Source of the DNA: Hymenobacter sp. GOD-10R
GTDB taxonomy: Bacteria; Bacteroidota; Bacteroidia; Cytophagales; Hymenobacteraceae
Assembly: GCF_035609205.1 (NCBI RefSeq)
Contig: NZ_CP141184.1
Coordinates: 4,471,001-4,535,000 of the forward strand
Length of the DNA: 64,000 nt
Direction: 5' to 3'
Both the position numbers and the translations under genes were made by a program. The notes beneath the pieces were generated by a model, which was not told where the DNA came from, ran no database searches, and saw only the letters and a list, made by a program, of their open reading frames with translations. Below, in pieces: positions 7,904-16,139 of the stretch (position 1 is the first letter of the stretch; every line of letters begins with the position of its first letter).

Positions 7904-8530
7904 ATGACCGACTATTTCCCACCTAATCAGCAAGGTCCTGCCCCCGACGATGGCTCCCGACGCAGCTTCATGAAGCAAGCCGGCGGCATTCTGGGCCTGG
8001 CGTTGGCGCCGCCTTTCGTCAGCAAAGCCGAGCGCCTCACGGCCCTTTCCCGCAAAGTGGAAGGCATGTCGGAAATGCGGCTGAAGGTCAACGGCACGGT
8101 ACGCACCATCCGCGCGGAGCCCCGCGTAACCTTGCTCGACGCCTTGCGCGAACAACTCGACCTAACCGGCACCAAGAAAGGCTGCGACCTAGGTCAGTGC
8201 GGCGCCTGCACGGTGCTAATCGATGGTCGTCGGGTCAACTCCTGCCTAACCCTGGCCGTGATGAGCCAAGGCAAGGAAATCACGACCATCGAAGGCTTGG
8301 CGAAAGGCGACGAGCTGCACCCGCTGCAAGCTGCCTTCATCAAACACGACGGCTTCCAGTGCGGCTACTGCACCTCCGGCCAGATTCTGTCGGGCGTGGC
8401 TTGCATCAACGAAGGTCACGCCAGCTCCGACGATCAGTGCCGGGAATGGATGAGCGGTAACCTGTGCCGCTGTGGCGCCTACCCCAACATTGTAGCCGCT
8501 GTACGCGAAGTGGCCAGTAATAAGGGCTGA
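7904..8530 (+). CDS. paoA: Periplasmic aldehyde oxidoreductase, 2Fe-2S subunit (PaoA type)
   Basis: A 208-residue iron-sulfur subunit of a xanthine-oxidase-family molybdoenzyme. A twin-arginine signal (SRRSFMKQAG, residues 18-27) indicates export of the folded complex to the periplasm. The plant-ferredoxin domain has Cys94, Cys99, Cys102 and Cys114 (GCDLGQCGAC); the C-terminal helical domain carries the second cluster with Cys153, Cys156, Cys188 and Cys190 (CGYCTSG and LCRCGAY). Both clusters relay electrons from the molybdenum centre toward FAD. It is the first gene of a run continuing with FAD and molybdopterin subunits, as in the E. coli paoABC (yagTSR) operon. Only this subunit has an export signal, so the others would be carried along. 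Confidence 0.93.
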   Translation: MTDYFPPNQQGPAPDDGSRRSFMKQAGGILGLALAPPFVSKAERLTALSRKVEGMSEMRLKVNGTVRTIRAEPRVTLLDALREQLDLTGTKKGCDLGQCGACTVLIDGRRVNSCLTLAVMSQGKEITTIEGLAKGDELHPLQAAFIKHDGFQCGYCTSGQILSGVACINEGHASSDDQCREWMSGNLCRCGAYPNIVAAVREVASNKG

Positions 8531-8624
8531 GAACCAGGAACGAAGAGCTTAACGTGCTTTTTTCAATAGCGCGCTAAGCCTTTGCTTCTACGGTCTGAGT
8601 TCTCACTTCTAAGCTCTCCTCAAA

Positions 8625-9614
8625 ATGAACAACTTCGCCTACCAACAGGTCGATAAGTCCAAGGACGCCACGGCCATCCTGCGCGACGACAAGCAAGCGG
8701 CTTTCATTGCCGGCGGCACCACGCTGCTGGATCTGATGAAGTCCAACATCGAGCAGCACTCCCAGCTCGTGGATATTAACATGCTGCCCTTCAAAGGCAT
8801 CGAGCAGACCGCTGATGGCCTACGCATCGGCGCCCTAGAGCGCATGAGCGACGTGGGCGAACACCGCCTAGTTTTGGAACAATACCCGGCTATTTCGGAG
8901 TCGCTGCTGTTGGCAGCCTCGCCGCAGCTGCGCAACATGGCCAGCATCGGCGGCAACTTGTTGCAGCGCACTCGCTGTGGCTACTTCCGCGACCCGGCGT
9001 TTCCGTGTAATAAGCGCGTGCCCGGTTCCGGCTGCCCCGCCCAAACGGGCGACAACCACAACCTAGCTATTATGGGCGTAAGCGACAGCTGCATTGCTAA
9101 TAGCAACCCCGGCGACCTAGCCGTGGCACTGGTGGCGTTGGATGCAGTCCTGACTTTGGAGAACACCAAGGGCAAACAGCGCCGCCTGCCACTCACCAGC
9201 TTTTACCTATTGCCCGGCAAAACGCCGCACAAAGAAAACGTGCTGGAACCCGGCGAACTGATTGTGGCCGTGACCATTCCTGCTGCCGCGCACGCCCGCC
9301 GCTCGACTTACCTAAAAGTGCGTGAGCGCACCAGCTATGCCTATGCCCTCGCTTCGGCGGCCGTCGGATTGGACGTACAGGGCGGCCAAATCCGCTCGGC
9401 GCGTGTGGCCCTAGGAAGCGTAGGCGCCCAACCTTGGCGCTCACCCGAAGCCGAAAAAGTACTGACCGGCGCGCCAGCCACGGAAGCAACCTTCCGGGCC
9501 GCCGCCGCCGCTGCCTTGCGGAGCGCGCAGCCGCGCGAGCACAATCGCTACAAAGTGGAGCTAGCCCAGAACACCTTGGTACGGGCCCTGCAGAACGTAG
9601 CAACCAAAGCATAA
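8625..9614 (+). CDS. paoB: Aldehyde oxidoreductase FAD subunit (PaoB type)
   Basis: A 329-residue FAD-binding medium subunit of the xanthine oxidase family. The FAD phosphate-binding loop is AFIAGGTTLLDLM (residues 26-38) and a second FAD motif is ASIGGNLLQRTRCGY (about residues 106-120). Between these lobes is an insertion with four cysteines (118, 128, 137 and 156), the spacing expected for the extra 4Fe-4S cluster that distinguishes PaoB-like subunits from ordinary XdhB. The C-terminal CO-dehydrogenase-flavoprotein domain follows (TYLKVRERTSYAYALASAAV). Electrons from the 2Fe-2S clusters of PaoA would leave through the flavin. The gene lies 94 bp after paoA and 33 bp before paoC. Confidence 0.93.
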   Translation: MNNFAYQQVDKSKDATAILRDDKQAAFIAGGTTLLDLMKSNIEQHSQLVDINMLPFKGIEQTADGLRIGALERMSDVGEHRLVLEQYPAISESLLLAASPQLRNMASIGGNLLQRTRCGYFRDPAFPCNKRVPGSGCPAQTGDNHNLAIMGVSDSCIANSNPGDLAVALVALDAVLTLENTKGKQRRLPLTSFYLLPGKTPHKENVLEPGELIVAVTIPAAAHARRSTYLKVRERTSYAYALASAAVGLDVQGGQIRSARVALGSVGAQPWRSPEAEKVLTGAPATEATFRAAAAAALRSAQPREHNRYKVELAQNTLVRALQNVATKA

Positions 9615-9647
9615 GTCGGAAGCGACTCTCCTACCGAAACAACCTTC

Positions 9648-11981
9648 ATGGATATCGAACCTACTTTCTTTGAGTCGCCGGGCGCCGGTGGCAGCGTTGG
9701 CCAGCCCCTCGACCGGGTGGATGGACGCGACAAGGTAACCGGCAAAGCGCGCTACGCGGCCGAGTTTCCATTAGCCGGCTTAGTGTACGGCGTGCTGCGC
9801 GCCAGCGAAATTGCCAAGGGTAAAATCACGCGCATCGACACCGCAGCCGCGGCCAAGGAACCCGGCGTCATTGCTATTTTCACCCACGAAAACCTGCCCA
9901 AGCTCGTCAAAACGCCAAATACGCCGGAAGGCAAGAAGGCTATCGGCGCGCCCATGGGCTTTATGCCACTGACGGGCAATGAGATTCACTACGCCAACCA
10001 GCCGGTGGCCGTGGTGCTGGCCGATACGTTTGAGCGCGCCACGCACGCGGCGTCGTTGGTGAAAGTGAGCTACGAGCAAGCTCAACCCATTGCTTCCTTC
10101 CTCGACCCCAAGGCCGAAATCTTTGACCCGCAAAAGGTGCAGGACGGCAAAACCGACGGTCACACCCGGCGCGGCACGCCGAAGGAAGCCCTAGCTTCGT
10201 CGCCCATTCAGCTGAAGGCGACCTACACGCACGCCATCAATAATCACAACCCCATGGAGCCGGGCTCGACAACGGCCCACTGGGAAGCCGCTGACCGCCT
10301 GACGGTGTACGAATCGACACAAGGCGTGACGCGCACCCAGCAAGCGCTGTCGGAGATGCTCGGGATGCCCCGCGACCAGGTGCGCGTGATTACTAAGTAC
10401 ATCGGCGGCGGTTTCGGCTGCAAAGGCTCGTGCTGGCCGCATACGCCGCTTACGGTGTTGGCTGCCAAAGCTATTGGTCGGCCGGTGAAGCTGGTGCTTA
10501 CGCGTCCGCAGATGTTTACGAGCATGGGCCACCGCGAAGATCAGACCCAAACGCTGACCCTAGGTGCCACGCGCGACGGAAAGCTCACGGCCCTCATTCA
10601 CGAGAAGACCTCGACTACGTCGCCCTGGGATAACTACGCCGAGCCCAATAGCCGCATCATCGACTTGATGTATGAGTGCCCCAACTTCGAAGCGACCTAC
10701 CAGCTCGCTCGGGCTAACGTAATGACTTCCACGTTTATGCGGGCGCCAGGCGAGGCACCGGGCTCCTTCGCTATTGAGTGCTCCATGGACGACCTGGCTG
10801 CCCAGCTCGGCATGGACCCAATTCAGCTGCGGCTGCTCAACTACGCCGAGAAAGACCCGAGCACGGGTAAGCCGTGGTCGAGTAAGAGCCTGAAGCAGTG
10901 CTACACGCGCGGCGCTGAGCTGTTTGGCTGGAACAAGCGCAATCCGAAGAACGGGGCTACCCGCGACGGCAAATATCTGATTGGTATGGGCATGGCTTCC
11001 GCTAGCTACCCCGTGCACAACTCGCAAGGCACTGCCCGCGTGCGCCTCTATGCCGACGGCCACGCCGTAGTACAGAGCGGCGCCACCGACCTAGGTACCG
11101 GCACCTACACCGTGATGACGCAAGTAGCTGCCGATTCGCTGGGCCTAACCGTCGATAAGGTACGCTTCGAGCTCGGTGATACGCGGTTGCCCACGGCGCC
11201 CAACTCGGGCGGCTCGGTGGCGGCGGGCACGGTATCGTCGTCCATCTACATGGCCGCGCAGGACGTGTGGCAGAAGCTCACCAAACTCGCGGTGCAGGAC
11301 AAACGCTCGCCTCTCTACCGTGCGAAACCCGAAGAAGTGACCAACGAAAAAGGTCGTTTGGTGCTTAAGAAAGACAAGAGCAAGGGTGAAGACTTTGCTG
11401 CGCTCATGAAGCGCTTAGAACTCACCGATATCGAAGGCAGCGGCAACGGCAAGTATGGCGCTGGCTACGAATCGGGCATGGCTGCTAGCGCCGCCGACTC
11501 CGGCCACAAGGATGACGCCGGCCAGCACTCGATGCACTCGTTTGGTGCCCACTTCTGTGAGGTGCGCGTCGATCTGGAGCTAGGTACCGTGCGGGTGTCG
11601 CGCTGGGTGAGCGTGCACGCGGCCGGCCGTATTCTGAACGCCAAAACGGCCCGGAGCCAGATCATCGGCGGCAGCATCTTCGGCATCGGCTCGGCGCTGA
11701 TGGAGCAAACCGTCCGCGACGACCACTTCGCCCGCTACACCAACGCTACCCTCGCCGATTACCACATCCCCGTCAATGCCGACATCCCGGAAATGACGGT
11801 GGAGTTCATCGAAGAGCACGACCCCTACATCAACGCCATGGGCGTGAAAGGTATCGGCGAAATTTCGATGGTTGGCGTAGCAGCGGCTGTGGCCAATGCG
11901 GTGTTTCACGCCACCGGCAAACGCATCCGCAGCCTACCTATCACGCCTGATAAGGTACTGAGCGCAGGCGTAGCCTCATAA
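9648..11981 (+). CDS. paoC: Aldehyde oxidoreductase molybdopterin-binding subunit (PaoC type)
   Basis: A 777-residue catalytic subunit. The N-terminal a/b hammerhead begins at LDRVDGRDKVTGKARYAAEF (about residues 22-41), followed by the molybdenum-cofactor domains with KYIGGGFGCKGSCWPH, APGEAPGSFAIE and the glycine-rich cofactor contact SGATDLGTGTYTVM. The catalytic base is Glu738 in KGIGEISM near the C-terminus, as in xanthine-oxidase-family enzymes. The enzyme hydroxylates an aldehyde to the carboxylic acid at the Mo centre; PaoABC-type enzymes prefer bulky aromatic aldehydes, but the substrate here is unknown. It has no signal peptide, consistent with export bound to the Tat-tagged PaoA. 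Confidence 0.94.
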   Translation: MDIEPTFFESPGAGGSVGQPLDRVDGRDKVTGKARYAAEFPLAGLVYGVLRASEIAKGKITRIDTAAAAKEPGVIAIFTHENLPKLVKTPNTPEGKKAIGAPMGFMPLTGNEIHYANQPVAVVLADTFERATHAASLVKVSYEQAQPIASFLDPKAEIFDPQKVQDGKTDGHTRRGTPKEALASSPIQLKATYTHAINNHNPMEPGSTTAHWEAADRLTVYESTQGVTRTQQALSEMLGMPRDQVRVITKYIGGGFGCKGSCWPHTPLTVLAAKAIGRPVKLVLTRPQMFTSMGHREDQTQTLTLGATRDGKLTALIHEKTSTTSPWDNYAEPNSRIIDLMYECPNFEATYQLARANVMTSTFMRAPGEAPGSFAIECSMDDLAAQLGMDPIQLRLLNYAEKDPSTGKPWSSKSLKQCYTRGAELFGWNKRNPKNGATRDGKYLIGMGMASASYPVHNSQGTARVRLYADGHAVVQSGATDLGTGTYTVMTQVAADSLGLTVDKVRFELGDTRLPTAPNSGGSVAAGTVSSSIYMAAQDVWQKLTKLAVQDKRSPLYRAKPEEVTNEKGRLVLKKDKSKGEDFAALMKRLELTDIEGSGNGKYGAGYESGMAASAADSGHKDDAGQHSMHSFGAHFCEVRVDLELGTVRVSRWVSVHAAGRILNAKTARSQIIGGSIFGIGSALMEQTVRDDHFARYTNATLADYHIPVNADIPEMTVEFIEEHDPYINAMGVKGIGEISMVGVAAAVANAVFHATGKRIRSLPITPDKVLSAGVAS

Positions 11982-11982
11982 C

Positions 11983-12010
11983 GTAGCGCGGACTACAAAG
12001 TCCGCGCTAC
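11983..12010 (+). terminator. Perfect 12-bp hairpin after paoC
   Basis: GTAGCGCGGACT (11983-11994), loop ACAA, then AGTCCGCGCTAC (11999-12010). It begins two bases after the paoC stop. There is no T tract, so it may slow transcription or protect the paoABC mRNA end rather than fully terminate; the following xdhC gene runs in the same direction. Confidence 0.6.
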
Positions 12011-12075
12011 TTCCGAACCTCCCAACCTAGCTTCTGGTTTTCCGGTAAAAGCTAGGCATCTACAGTACAAACCAA

Positions 12076-13269
12076 ATGACAGAACTTCAGCACCTGCTTG
12101 CGGCTTATGATGCGCACCGCGCAGCTGGCCGCGCTTGCGCGCTGGCCACGGTGGTGCACGTTGAGGGCTCGGCCTACCGCAGTCCGGGCGCCCGCATGCT
12201 CGTCACCGAAGACGGTCAGCTCACGGGCGCCATCAGCGGTGGCTGTCTGGAAGGCGATGCCCGCCGCCGGGCGTACCAGGCCATCCAGCGTCGCCGCCCT
12301 ACCGTGGTTATTTACGATACCACCGACGAAGACGATTTGCGCCACGGCATGGGCCAGGGCTGCCAGGGTATCATTCATATTTTGCTCGAACCGCTGGACT
12401 TCGCTGATGCTGCCAACCCGCTGGAGCTGCTGCGCACCTGTGCCGACCAACACCAGCCTAGCGTGCTGGCTACCGTCTTCAGCCTACCCACCACCGACCA
12501 GGCCAAGCTAGGTGCCCGCCTGCTCTTCACCGCCCAAGGTGACGCGCCAGGGGCGTTGCCCGTAGCGCCGGAGCTAGCGGCTGCCATCCAAGCCGATGCG
12601 CAAGAAGCGTTGCGCACGGGAGAGAGCAAGACGTTAGATTACCAGGATAACCTAGGTTCTATTCGGGTGTTTTTGGAAGTCTTGAAGCCAGCGCTACGCC
12701 TGACCATTTATGGCGCCGGCAACGACGTGCAACCGCTTGTGCGCTTGGGAGCTAGCCTAGGTTGGCGAGTGCGAGTGGTAGATGGCCGCCCGGCCCAAGC
12801 TGCTGCCGCCCGCTTTCCCGAAGCGGAGCAAGTGCAGGTCGTACCATTGGCTGAAGTAGCCAACGAGCCCACCCCTCCCGACTACGTGCTGCTCATGACC
12901 CACAACTACTTCTATGACCTAGCGGCGTTGCGGCGCTTGCTTCCGGCTGCTACTTCCTACATCGGCTTGCTTGGCCCCCGTAAGAAGGCCGACAAGCTGC
13001 TGGAAGAGCTACGCGCTGAAGGCTTTATGTTTGACGACACGCTGAGCGGACGTTTGTATAGCCCAGTAGGACTGAACCTAGGGGCTGAAACCGCAGAGGA
13101 AATAGCGCTGTCGATTGTGGCTGAAATTCAGGCGGTGCAGGCAAAGCGCCCCGCTGGGTTCCTGCGCGACACGTCGGGTTCCATTCACAATCGGCCGGCG
13201 CTGGGTGCCTCCACTCCTACTTTTGGTACCATCGTCGGTGATGCCGCTTGCGCTATCAGCAATGGCTGA
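12076..13269 (+). CDS. XdhC/PaoD-family molybdenum cofactor chaperone
   Basis: A 397-residue protein of the XdhC/CoxI family. The N-terminal domain shows VHVEGSAYRSPGARMLV and ISGGCLEGDARRRAY (about residues 28-68), the typical cofactor-handling segment. The C-terminal Rossmann-like domain has IYGAGNDVQPLVRLGASLGW and VDGRP, then YIGLLGPRKKADKLL. Family members bind the molybdenum cofactor, protect it during sulfuration and insert it into the apo-enzyme; here the client is almost certainly the PaoABC complex encoded just upstream. The coding region ends with an 8-nt overlap into the next gene's ATG, so the two are translationally coupled. Confidence 0.9.
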   Translation: MTELQHLLAAYDAHRAAGRACALATVVHVEGSAYRSPGARMLVTEDGQLTGAISGGCLEGDARRRAYQAIQRRRPTVVIYDTTDEDDLRHGMGQGCQGIIHILLEPLDFADAANPLELLRTCADQHQPSVLATVFSLPTTDQAKLGARLLFTAQGDAPGALPVAPELAAAIQADAQEALRTGESKTLDYQDNLGSIRVFLEVLKPALRLTIYGAGNDVQPLVRLGASLGWRVRVVDGRPAQAAAARFPEAEQVQVVPLAEVANEPTPPDYVLLMTHNYFYDLAALRRLLPAATSYIGLLGPRKKADKLLEELRAEGFMFDDTLSGRLYSPVGLNLGAETAEEIALSIVAEIQAVQAKRPAGFLRDTSGSIHNRPALGASTPTFGTIVGDAACAISNG

Positions 13270-13885
13270 GCCCGCGCAATCTATTGGCCTGATCTTGCTG
13301 GCCGCGGGCTCTTCCTCGCGGCTAGGCCAACCTAAGCAGCTCCTACCCTACCTAGGCCAGACACTGCTACGCCATGCTGCCGAAACGGCGGTTGCGGCTG
13401 GCTGTCACCCGATTGTTGTGGTAACGGGCGCTCTGCATGAGGAGCTAGCAGCTGAAGTTGCTAGCCTACCCGTGGAGGTTGTGCGCAATACCGCGTGGGC
13501 AACCGGCATGGGTTCCTCCATTCAAATAGGACTTACGTTTTTGGAGAACCTAGGCCAGCCGTTGCAAGCCATCCTCGTGACGCTCAGTGACCAGCCGCTC
13601 GTAACACCTGAGTTGTTAACTGAGCTAATTAGTCGCTACCAAGCCACGCAAGCGCCCATCGTCGCGACGGAGTACAGCGGGACGCAGGGTGTGCCGGCGC
13701 TGTTTTCTTCGGCTATGTTTCCCGCTTTGCGCGAGTTGACCGGTGCTACTGGTGCTCGCCAGCTTATTGCCGCGCAAGGCACAGCTGTAGAAATCGTTAG
13801 CTTCCCCGATGGGGCTGTCGACGTGGATACGCGCGAGCAGTACGAAGCGCTATTGCGCCGCGGCGGGGATGAGGACGGGTTTTAG
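13262..13885 (+). CDS. MocA/MobA-like nucleotidyltransferase
   Basis: About 207 residues from the ATG at 13262, inside the last codons of xdhC; longer in-frame starts upstream only read xdhC out of frame. The N-terminus carries the nucleotide-binding signature LAAGSSSRLGQPKQLL (residues about 13-28) of the NTP_transf_3 family, followed by ILVTLSDQPLVTPELL, the metal-binding Asp segment. Homologues attach CMP (MocA) or GMP (MobA) to molybdopterin; next to an XdhC-type chaperone and a PaoABC-type enzyme a cytidylyltransferase role is most likely. Specificity cannot be read with certainty from the sequence. Confidence 0.87.
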   Translation: MAEPAQSIGLILLAAGSSSRLGQPKQLLPYLGQTLLRHAAETAVAAGCHPIVVVTGALHEELAAEVASLPVEVVRNTAWATGMGSSIQIGLTFLENLGQPLQAILVTLSDQPLVTPELLTELISRYQATQAPIVATEYSGTQGVPALFSSAMFPALRELTGATGARQLIAAQGTAVEIVSFPDGAVDVDTREQYEALLRRGGDEDGF

Positions 13886-13985
13886 CCACGGAAGTTTTAG
13901 TTGGCAGCAGGGGTAATGTTGGGCTAATCTTGCGTGGGTAAAAACTCGCTATCTTGCCTAGCCTCACTGCTGACTTTCCGGCCCT

Positions 13986-15410
13986 ATGACCAACCCCTCT
14001 GCCGCAGCGCCAGCTGTGGCTTCCGCCCCCAAAAACGACAAGCGCATCACGAATGGCTGGGCCATGTACGACTGGGCCAACTCGGTGTACCCGCTCGTCA
14101 TTACCAGCTCTATTTTCCCGATTTACTGGAGCAGCGTCGTCAAGCAAGCCACCGGCACCGACAGCGGCAAGAGCCCTGTCGACTTCCTGGGTTTTCAGGT
14201 GCCGGGCTCGTCGCTGCTGACCTATGCCATATCGGCGGCCTTCCTCATCATTGCCATCATCAGCCCGTTTCTCACGTCGCTGGCTGACTTCTCGGGGCGC
14301 AAGAAGGCTTTTCTGCAGTTCTTCTGCTACCTAGGTGCGGCGAGTTGCGCAGGCTTGTACTTCTTTGACGCTAACACGTTTACGGCTTCCACGTTCGTTT
14401 TCATCGCCGCCACCGTGGGGTTCTCGGGCTCTATTGTGTTCTACAATTCCTATCTGCCCGACATTTCCACCGAGGACCAATATGACCGACTCTCGGCCCG
14501 CGGCTTCTCGATGGGCTACGTGGGCTCCGTTATCTTGCTGGTTATCTGCCTTGTCATCAACCAGTTTCACGAGCAAGTTGGTATTTCAGGTACGAAAGCG
14601 GCGCAACTTTCTTTCTTACTCACGGGCGTGTGGTGGGCTGGCTTTGCTCAAATCCCTTTCACCCGCCTACCCAAAGACCCCGGCCGCGCCGCTACAGCCA
14701 GCACCGACAACAGCGGCTGGCTGCTCAATGGCTTCCGCGAGCTAGGTAAGGTGTGGCGCGAGCTGGACTACCAACCCAACCTGAAGAAGTTTCTGCTCGC
14801 CTACTTCACCTACAACATGGGCGTGCAAACGGTGATGTACGTGGCCACGATCTTCGGCACCGACGAGCTACACCTGGAAGATTCGGCGCTCATTATCACC
14901 ATTTTGCTGCTGCAAATTGTCGCCATCCTAGGTGCTTACCTGTTCGCCCGGCTGTCAGAATCCATCGGCAACACGCGTGCGTTGAGTTGGTCAGTGGTTA
15001 TTTGGGCGATGATCTGTATTGCTGGTTATTATGTGCAGGCAGGCTGGTCGTTCTACGCTTTGGCCTCCGTTATCGGCCTCACGATGGGCGGCATCCAGAG
15101 CCTTTCGCGCAGTACTTACTCCAAAATCATTCCCGAAAATACCCCTAATACCGCCGCTTACTTCAGCTTCTTCGACGTGACTGAGAAGCTCAGCATCGTG
15201 ATTGGTACTGCTACGTGGGGCATTATCAGTCAGCAGTTTGGCTCGATGCGCTACAGTATTCTGGCGCTCATTGTGTTCTTCATCCTAGGGCTGCTTTTCC
15301 TTCTGATGCTACGCGGCAAGAAGCTGCGCGCTGACTCTCCAGATGACACATTCTTGCCGCCGCCACCCGCTTCTGCGCCTGCAGAGCTAGGTCGGCCACA
15401 GCTCCGCTAG
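13986..15410 (+). CDS. MFS transporter, UMF1 (Atg22-like) family
   Basis: A 474-residue integral membrane protein with about 12 hydrophobic helices. The family hallmark WAMYDWANSVYPLVITSSIFP is at about residues 25-45, and the cytoplasmic loop SLADFSGRKKAFLQFFCYLG corresponds to the MFS loop between helices 2 and 3. The protein ends in a Pro-rich tail (FLPPPPASAPAELG). Atg22 in yeast exports amino acids from the vacuole, while the bacterial UMF1 substrate is generally unknown. It stands about 100 bp after the pao maturation genes; TAATCTTG at 13925-13932 with TTG at 13901-13903 could be its own promoter, but this is weak. Confidence 0.88.
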   Translation: MTNPSAAAPAVASAPKNDKRITNGWAMYDWANSVYPLVITSSIFPIYWSSVVKQATGTDSGKSPVDFLGFQVPGSSLLTYAISAAFLIIAIISPFLTSLADFSGRKKAFLQFFCYLGAASCAGLYFFDANTFTASTFVFIAATVGFSGSIVFYNSYLPDISTEDQYDRLSARGFSMGYVGSVILLVICLVINQFHEQVGISGTKAAQLSFLLTGVWWAGFAQIPFTRLPKDPGRAATASTDNSGWLLNGFRELGKVWRELDYQPNLKKFLLAYFTYNMGVQTVMYVATIFGTDELHLEDSALIITILLLQIVAILGAYLFARLSESIGNTRALSWSVVIWAMICIAGYYVQAGWSFYALASVIGLTMGGIQSLSRSTYSKIIPENTPNTAAYFSFFDVTEKLSIVIGTATWGIISQQFGSMRYSILALIVFFILGLLFLLMLRGKKLRADSPDDTFLPPPPASAPAELGRPQLR

Positions 15411-15471
15411 TAACAGTTTAGTCTAACGGATCTGCTTTGCGCGTTTTCAACCCACCTCCCCTCTTTCTTCT

Positions 15472-15981
15472 ATGTACACTTCCTCGCTCCAACAAAACTT
15501 TCTGGCGGAACTCCACCAAGAGCTAGCTAGCACCCGCAAGGTGCTCGAACGGGTACCTTTCGAGCAAGCCGACTATAAGCCACATCCTAAAAGCATGACG
15601 CTGTGGCAATTGGCCACGCACGTCGTAAACCTATTAGCTTTCAAAACGCTCTTCTTGCAGGCCGACGGGCGCGACTTCCTCGACCCCAATGCGCCCAAGC
15701 CCGGCCCTAGCCCGACGAGTAAGGAAGAGCTGCTCACCCGCTTCGACGAGTACAGCACCACTTTGCGGCAGGCGTTAGAAGATACGGACGACGAAAAGCT
15801 GACGCACAACTTTAAGCTCCACCGAGGCGAGCAAGTTATTTTTGATCGGCCCAAGGGTACGGCTATCCGCATCATGGGCCTCAACCACAGCATCCACCAC
15901 CGCGGCCAGCTAACCGTCTACCTACGCCTGCTCGACATTCCCGTTCCTGGCCTGTACGGCCCCAGCGCCGACGAGAAGTAA
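15472..15981 (+). CDS. DinB-family protein
   Basis: A 169-residue four-helix-bundle protein. The likely metal-site histidines lie in TLWQLATHVVNLLAF (about residue 50) and in GLNHSIHHRGQLTVYLR near the C-terminus, the HxxxH pattern of the DinB/YfiT group. Many members are mycothiol- or bacillithiol-dependent S-transferases or metal-dependent hydrolases; Bacteroidota members are mostly uncharacterised. Start at 15472 is the first ATG. It converges on the amidohydrolase gene across the family C inverted repeat. Confidence 0.88.
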   Translation: MYTSSLQQNFLAELHQELASTRKVLERVPFEQADYKPHPKSMTLWQLATHVVNLLAFKTLFLQADGRDFLDPNAPKPGPSPTSKEELLTRFDEYSTTLRQALEDTDDEKLTHNFKLHRGEQVIFDRPKGTAIRIMGLNHSIHHRGQLTVYLRLLDIPVPGLYGPSADEK

Positions 15982-15996
15982 TCCTCTACGATAAAC

Positions 15997-16110
15997 AATC
16001 GCCTGTCATCCTGAGCTAGCGAAGGATCTTACCACCGCAGAACAAGACGTTGTTACGTCAGCTGTTCACGCGTGATACGGTCCTTCGCAAGCTCAGGATG
16101 ACAGGCGATT
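15997..16110. repeat. Intergenic inverted repeat (family C)
   Basis: AATCGCCTGTCATCCTGAGC at 15997-16016 is the exact reverse complement of 16091-16110. The match continues imperfectly inward (GCGAAGGATC on the left, TCCTTCGC on the right). The TGTCATCCTGAGC...GAAGGA pattern is a widely scattered bacterial intergenic repeat type (from memory). It lies between convergent genes. Confidence 0.8.
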
Positions 16111-16139
16111 TTATGGACAGACGTTACTCTACTGTTACT

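Noticed and set aside
10560..11063. 167-residue minus-strand open frame inside paoC
   Set aside because: Antisense to conserved molybdopterin-binding sequence; no start context or motif.
13115..13261. Upstream extension of the MocA-like gene
   Set aside because: This part is xdhC read out of frame; the ATG at 13262 fits the family start.
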